64,000 nt of DNA from CBDAUN01 sp965214615 (GTDB taxonomy: Bacteria; Pseudomonadota; Gammaproteobacteria; Arenicellales; JAJDZL01), in the NCBI GenBank assembly GCA_965214615.1, contig OZ243952.1, positions 2,170,001 through 2,234,000 of the forward strand. The letters are read 5' to 3'. Within the stretch, counting starts at the first letter, position 1. The number at the start of each line of letters is the position of its first letter. Both the position numbers and the translations under genes were made by a program. The notes below the pieces were generated by a model that ran no database searches, had not been told where the DNA came from, and saw only the letters and a list, made by a program, of their open reading frames with translations. Positions 59,802 to 64,000 of the stretch are shown here, in pieces.

Positions 59802-59947
59802 ATTCGGACGCGCGGACCGTCAGCCGATCTGCAGTTCGTCTGTCACTTGGGACAGGTTCAATTTGGATAAAATATCTTCCGTTGCGGCAAGTTGACGGAT
59901 TCGCTGCGCCTTGACATCCTTTCATCTATTTCGCGGAACAATCGCCC

Positions 59948-61135
59948 ATGAAATCCTCAAACACCAGCGACGCAACAAAAGTCGTTCATCTTGGACGCGA
60001 CATCAAGGCAAGCGCCGGATTTGTCAATCTCCCCGTCTACCACGGCTCAACGGTGCTGTATGATTCTCTAGATCATCTTAAGCGTACATCTTCCGACAGG
60101 ACGCCGGGCACTGTCACCTACGGACGACGAGGAACTCCGGCAAGTTTCGCGCTCGAAAACGCAGTCGCCGAATTGGAAGGCGCCCACGGGGCGATTACCA
60201 CCGCTTCGGGCCTTGCAGCAATCACAGGAGCGTTGCTGGCCTTCTTGAAATGCGATGATCACATTCTGGTCGCCGACAGCGTCTATCAGCCTACTCGAAA
60301 GTTCTGCGACTCAGTTCTGAAGCGATTCGGCGTTTCGTCCACCTATTACGATCCGCTGATCGGAGCAGGCATCGAAAAACTGATTCAACCGAACACGAAG
60401 GTGATCTTTACAGAATCTCCCGGATCACATACCTTCGAAATTCAAGACCTGCCTGCGATTGCGCGCGTCGCACGACAGCGCGGCGTAGTCACAATCGTGG
60501 ACAATACGTGGGGCACGCCGATTTACCTTAAGCCGTTCGATCTCGGCATTGATGTCTCGGTACATGCGGCAACCAAATACATCACAGGACATGCGGACGC
60601 AATGCTGGGAATTATTTGCGCAAACGAGCGTTGCCTTGCGAAGGTGCGAGAAAGCGTTTTCGCAATGGGTGAATGCGCCGGACCGGATACGATATTCCTG
60701 GCTTTGCGCGGATTGCGTACATTGACGACGCGACTGCGCCAGCATCAGGACTCGGGCTTGCGCGTCGCCCGCTGGCTCGGCGGGCAGCCTGAGATACAGC
60801 GCGTCATCCATCCTGCCCTGCCCGAAGATCCGGGTCACTATTTATGGAAACGGGATTTCCGCGGATCATGCGGCTTATTCGGCTTCATACTTTCCGCACC
60901 GAGCGAAGCAGCCGCAAGTGAGTTTCTGGATGCGCTGACCTTGTTTGGCATGGGGTATAGCTGGGGAGGCTACGAGAGTCTTTTGATTCCTACCGCTCCA
61001 GAGCAATCGCGCACCGCGACGAACTGGCAGTGCGACGGATATCCCATGCGGATTCACGTTGGACTCGAGGATGCAGACGATTTGATTGCAGACCTCGAAA
61101 ACGGATTGAATGCATTGCGCGCCTTTAGCGGCTAG
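59948..61135 (+). CDS. metC: Cystathionine beta-lyase
   Basis: A 395-residue Cys/Met-metabolism PLP enzyme: KVVHLGRDIKASAGFVNLPVYHGSTVLY, TYGRRGTPASFALENAVAELEG, VDNTWGTPIYLKPFDLGIDVSVHAATKYITGHAD with the PLP lysine, and YSWGGYESLLIPT, the pattern of bacterial MetC. It converts cystathionine to homocysteine, pyruvate and ammonia. It is followed after 3 bases by the HugZ-like gene. Confidence 0.9.
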   Translation: MKSSNTSDATKVVHLGRDIKASAGFVNLPVYHGSTVLYDSLDHLKRTSSDRTPGTVTYGRRGTPASFALENAVAELEGAHGAITTASGLAAITGALLAFLKCDDHILVADSVYQPTRKFCDSVLKRFGVSSTYYDPLIGAGIEKLIQPNTKVIFTESPGSHTFEIQDLPAIARVARQRGVVTIVDNTWGTPIYLKPFDLGIDVSVHAATKYITGHADAMLGIICANERCLAKVRESVFAMGECAGPDTIFLALRGLRTLTTRLRQHQDSGLRVARWLGGQPEIQRVIHPALPEDPGHYLWKRDFRGSCGLFGFILSAPSEAAASEFLDALTLFGMGYSWGGYESLLIPTAPEQSRTATNWQCDGYPMRIHVGLEDADDLIADLENGLNALRAFSG

Positions 61136-61138
61136 CAT

Positions 61139-61669
61139 ATGTCTACCGACACCATCGCACAACAAGTGAGCAATTTGCTCGGCAGACGCAACTCGCTTGA
61201 ATTGGCGACATCGTCGCCTGACGGCAAGCCGCTTGCCAGCTATGCCCCTTTCGTGCGTCTTGACGGACCGGAAATTTGCGTTTTTCTCAGTTCGCTTGCC
61301 CAGCACACGGACAACATTGCAGCAAACCCCAGAGTCTCGGCAATGATTGTCGAGGATGAAGCCGGCTGCAGCAATATATTCGCTCGGGAACGGCTTATTC
61401 TCGATTGCAAGACAAGGCGACTCGAACGCAACAGCGACGAATGGAACTATTGGCTGAAGCCGTATCAGGAAAAGTTCGGCTCAATCACCGATACCCTGGT
61501 ACAGCTGGCCGACTTTAGCTTGCACCTGCTCGTGCCTGTTCAAGGCACCTACGTTAAGGGGTTCGGTCAGGCATTTCGCCTAACCGGAAGCGACTTGAGC
61601 GAAATCAGGCATATCACCAACCCCGCCAGGGAAGCTAAGGAAAGGCCAGAGCCGTCATCGGCTGACTGA
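61139..61669 (+). CDS. HugZ/pyridoxamine-phosphate-oxidase-fold protein
   Basis: A 176-residue split-barrel flavin/heme-binding-fold protein: LATSSPDGKPLASYAPFVRLDG, ICVFLSSLAQHTDNIAANPRVSAMIVEDEAG, and FSLHLLVPVQGTYVKGFGQAF near the C-terminus, as in HugZ/HutZ heme-degradation proteins. A heme role is possible, but no other heme gene is adjacent, and this family also contains generic pyridoxamine-phosphate oxidase-like proteins. Co-transcribed with metC. Confidence 0.75.
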   Translation: MSTDTIAQQVSNLLGRRNSLELATSSPDGKPLASYAPFVRLDGPEICVFLSSLAQHTDNIAANPRVSAMIVEDEAGCSNIFARERLILDCKTRRLERNSDEWNYWLKPYQEKFGSITDTLVQLADFSLHLLVPVQGTYVKGFGQAFRLTGSDLSEIRHITNPAREAKERPEPSSAD

Positions 61670-61836
61670 AAATACCGACACAAGTTTTAGCTTCAACGAT
61701 TGAGCCGGCACTGCAAACCGAAATTTCGCATTTTCCGCCGAGCCATGAGTTGCAGGTAAAATAATCGAGCGTCAAACGAATTGCACAATTGCTGGCGCAA
61801 GAGTAATTTTGCACCCGATATGAGGAGGAACTCTTT

Positions 61837-62625
61837 GTGATTGTCGAACAAATTTGGACTGCAAACAGCTACAGGAACTTCAACTACCTGATCGGATGTT
61901 CTGAAACCGGAGAAGCTCTGGCGATCGACCCTCTTGACTACGGCAAATGCCTGGACAAGGCAAAGCAACTGGGCTGGGACATTACAGCTGTACTGAACAC
62001 CCATGAGCACGGAGACCACACCGGCGGCAACAGCGCGATGATAGCAGCAACCGGTGCAACGCTGATCGCCCATAAGAATGCAAGGAACAAGATTCGCGGA
62101 ATCGATCGAGGAGTCGGCGCCGACGACGAAATCTGCTTCGGCTCCGTCGAATTGCGCGTACTCGACACGCCAGGACATACCATGAGCCATGTCTGCCTTG
62201 TGTCACACACAGACCCGCCCGCCTTGTTTTGCGGTGACACGCTATTCAATGCCGGCGCAGGCAATTGCCATAATGGCGGACACCCGAACGAACTGTATGA
62301 CACGTTTGCAAATCAACTCGACACGCTCGCAGGTACGACAAGAATCTACCCAGGCCACGACTACATCGCGAACAATCTGGAATTCACGCTTGATCGCGAA
62401 CCGGACAATTCAGCAGCCGCGAAACTGCTGCAAGACATTCAAAGTCAGGATCCCGATGACGCTCTGATCACAACTCTCGATATGGAACGTGAGGTCAATA
62501 CGTTCTTCCGCCTCAGCAACCCGACGGTCATTGACCGGCTGCGCAAAGATTTCCCGGATTTGCCGGACAATCCTGATCGACGAGCAGTATTTCTAAAACT
62601 CCGAGAACTAAGGAATCACTGGTAG
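61837..62625 (+). CDS. gloB: Hydroxyacylglutathione hydrolase (glyoxalase II)
   Basis: A 262-residue metallo-beta-lactamase-fold enzyme starting at GTG 61837 with AGGAGGA at 61823-61829. The binuclear metal motif is VLNTHEHGDHTGGNS; further ligands are in LDTPGHTMSHVCL, FCGDTLFNAGAGNCHNG and YPGHDYIANNLEF. The C-terminal glutathione-binding helices end in KLRELRNHW. It hydrolyses S-lactoylglutathione in methylglyoxal detoxification. Confidence 0.93.
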   Translation: MIVEQIWTANSYRNFNYLIGCSETGEALAIDPLDYGKCLDKAKQLGWDITAVLNTHEHGDHTGGNSAMIAATGATLIAHKNARNKIRGIDRGVGADDEICFGSVELRVLDTPGHTMSHVCLVSHTDPPALFCGDTLFNAGAGNCHNGGHPNELYDTFANQLDTLAGTTRIYPGHDYIANNLEFTLDREPDNSAAAKLLQDIQSQDPDDALITTLDMEREVNTFFRLSNPTVIDRLRKDFPDLPDNPDRRAVFLKLRELRNHW

Positions 62626-62644
62626 ATGAAAAAGGCGGTCGGAC

Positions 62645-63268
62645 TTACGTACAAATTCGCCGGAAAGTAAGATTTATACGCGCTCCATTTGCCTTAGCGG
62701 ATTTAGGAAGCGCATGCCTCCAGAATTGCTGAGTATCGCCGGCCATAACCAGCGCCGAACCATGGGTAAGCACAATCTGCCAGCGATTATGCCTGTCTTG
62801 CCTGTGCTTCAAAAGGAAGCGTCTCGATTCCCCGAGGCTGATTGAAGCAATCACAGGCTGCGAACCGAGTTCGCGCTCGTTGTCCTGATGCCAGCCCATG
62901 CTGTCTTGCCCGTTTCGATAATAATTCAGCAGGACGCTATTGAATTGCGCGCCTGAAAGCGCGTTCAATCGATCACGAAGACCGGCCAGCACAGGCGTCC
63001 ACGGCCGAGGGTAATTGGTCAGCCCGGAATAGGAGTAGATTGCGTCGCTGTCGCCGTGCCAGGCCGCAAGTCTCGGAGACAGCACCGTGCGCGAACCCAT
63101 CCGAATCTCCGGCTGACTCCAGCCGGTCTGCGCCGCAAGGGAATCAAACATGCGCCCTGCTTCGGCAAGGTCGAGAAAACCGGCATTCCAATAGATTTGG
63201 GCATCGTCCAGTTCGATGGCTTCGAACTTCCCGCGAACCAGTCTTTCACCGAGTTCGGTCATCGCCAT
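62645..63268 (-). CDS. alkB: AlkB-like 2-oxoglutarate/Fe(II) dioxygenase (DNA repair)
   Basis: A 207-residue protein of the AlkB family: SYSGLTNYPRPWTPVLAGLRDRLN, NSVLLNYYRNGQDSMGWHQDNERELG with the iron ligands H and D, ISLGESRRFLLKHR, and WRHALPKSAKANGARINLTFRRI with the third histidine and 2-oxoglutarate arginines. It repairs alkylated DNA or RNA bases. It is closer to the AlkB-homologue-2/3 type than to E. coli AlkB. Its start overlaps the end of the methyltransferase-like gene if that is corrected for a frameshift. Confidence 0.9.
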   Translation of the reverse strand: MAMTELGERLVRGKFEAIELDDAQIYWNAGFLDLAEAGRMFDSLAAQTGWSQPEIRMGSRTVLSPRLAAWHGDSDAIYSYSGLTNYPRPWTPVLAGLRDRLNALSGAQFNSVLLNYYRNGQDSMGWHQDNERELGSQPVIASISLGESRRFLLKHRQDRHNRWQIVLTHGSALVMAGDTQQFWRHALPKSAKANGARINLTFRRICT

Positions 63269-63882
63269 TCATCCAGGATTCAGGTGCGCCCGACTCGCGA
63301 TAAATGTACCGAACGGCAAGAACGCCGGGGAAATCATAAAAGCCGACCGATGCGCTAGATCGAATCCGCCGAGGAATTCCAAGCAGACGGGCTTCGAGAA
63401 CGCCGACCGCCTTTTCGACCTTGGCGCACCCGGGGGCTGACCTTGGCAAACACTGTTGTCGAATCAACGCGCACGTGCCTGCCATGCGAATCGAGAATCG
63501 AATCGAATCGGTCCCAGCCTTCGCACATTCCGACAATTAAGAGACACCCCGCCTCGTCCAGCATTTCAACAATCAACTGCAGCAGTGTCTCACTCAGGTC
63601 ACTGCTTCCGACAATGGCCAAATTCGCCTTATGGTGCGCCACATCCTGAAGAAACGCAACAGAATCCTGACGATGAATAGCGACGCGCAAATCATTTTCC
63701 AGCGCTTTCTCGCACTCCTGGCGCGGCAAGTCGGGAGGAAGGCTCACCACGAGACGCGAGAGCATATCCATGCTGTCGACAACTGCGGACTGAACAGGCA
63801 ATGCCTCGGCTCCAATCGACAAGATCAGGCCCAGCGGCTTCATCGAAGTGATTACACTGACAAGCTTGCTGTGATCATGCAT
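63246..63882 (-). pseudogene. Methyltransferase-like protein, probable frameshift
   Basis: From ATG 63882 the frame reads LGLILSIGAEALPV, a possible SAM-binding segment, then a strand-like ANLAIVGSSD and CLLIVGMCEGWDR, an O-methyltransferase-like order. After about 63430 this frame becomes arginine/serine-rich (RQGRKGGRRSRSPS) and stops at 63355, whereas a shift of one base at a run of five G continues as CAKVEKAVGVLEARLLGIP and GFYDFPGVLAVRYI to a stop at 63246. This looks like a real or sequencing frameshift. The family call is weak. Confidence 0.4.
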
Positions 63883-63912
63883 CGCCGCTTCCTAGCGCAA
63901 GAAATTGGAAAA

Positions 63913-63978
63913 ATCAGTTCAACTGATGTGAAAGCCACGTGAATTTATAGTGTGGCGACTCAATAAATCCCTTATAAT
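63913..63978 (+). promoter_or_regulatory. Possible promoter and operator at the window edge
   Basis: A TATAAT box at 63973-63978 would drive a gene beyond the window; no convincing -35 is seen. A 15-base palindrome (ATCAGTTCAACTGAT, 63913-63927) lies upstream and may be an operator for this or for the divergent methyltransferase-like gene. Confidence 0.35.
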
Positions 63979-64000
63979 ACGGCGAATTGTCGAGGCCATA

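Noticed and set aside
63631..63942. Plus-strand frame at the window end
   Set aside because: Antisense to the methyltransferase-like gene, with shadow-like composition.
1..64000. CRISPR array
   Set aside because: No regularly spaced short repeats were seen; the only repeats are two long direct duplications and isolated palindromes.

Overview
The window is a 64-kb chromosomal stretch of a Gram-negative bacterium. Outer-membrane receptor/TonB-type genes, a Tsp/Prc-type protease, AvtA, an initiator tRNA of E. coli type and the rplM-rpsI pair suggest Pseudomonadota, most likely a gammaproteobacterium. I cannot name the species. No phage, plasmid, rRNA or CRISPR signature is visible. Several small mobile or degraded elements (AbiE and VapBC toxin-antitoxin genes, duplicated gene ends, an Rpn-type nuclease) sit between metabolic operons.

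Layout. 0-7.1 kb: the 3' end of a malate/lactate-type dehydrogenase, then a minus-strand operon for carnitine and related betaines (BKACE, GST, CaiB-like transferase, carnitine dehydrogenase, NDP-forming acyl-CoA synthetase, CaiD). 7.8-12 kb: gamma-glutamyltransferase whose 3' end is repeated about 2.5 kb downstream, with an AbiE toxin-antitoxin pair between the copies. 12.2-27.2 kb: one long plus-strand corrinoid block led by a cobalamin riboswitch. It holds an exported, membrane-anchored CobN-like chelatase, ExbB-like and DUF2149 (ExbD-like) proteins, BtuB, CobO, BtuC, BtuD, CobU, CobT, CobC, CobS, CbiB and BtuF. No corrin-ring synthesis genes are present, so this is uptake and salvage. 27.7-29.6 kb: an Rpn-family nuclease gene and a 3'-end duplicate. 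29.8-35.2 kb: a minus-strand operon joining an SsuABC/TauABC-type importer to larC-larE-larB, which make the nickel-pincer nucleotide cofactor. 35.4-36 kb: a VapBC locus with a broken toxin.

36.5-46.9 kb: pyruvate carboxylase, iron alcohol dehydrogenase, ChaC, Prc protease, AvtA, a PuuD-like amidotransferase and a NUDIX hydrolase, then tRNA-fMet. 47.3-50.6 kb: ureide degradation (PuuE, allantoicase, AllA) with a divergent Asp/Glu/hydantoin-racemase homologue that lacks both catalytic cysteines. 50.6-53.6 kb: a lone nuoN, rplM-rpsI and tRNA-Gln. 53.7-64 kb: an orphan HlyD adaptor, a two-subunit molybdenum hydroxylase, an ankyrin protein with a DUF1989 protein, cystathionine beta-lyase, a HugZ-like protein, GloB, AlkB and a probably frameshifted methyltransferase-like gene.

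The most interesting system is the riboswitch-controlled CobN-like/ExbB-like/DUF2149 trio. It looks like a proton-motive-force-coupled periplasmic corrinoid or metal-handling machine, related in design to HmuS of heme loci, rather than a cytoplasmic ATP-driven cobaltochelatase. The coupling of a dedicated importer to larCEB is the second candidate.
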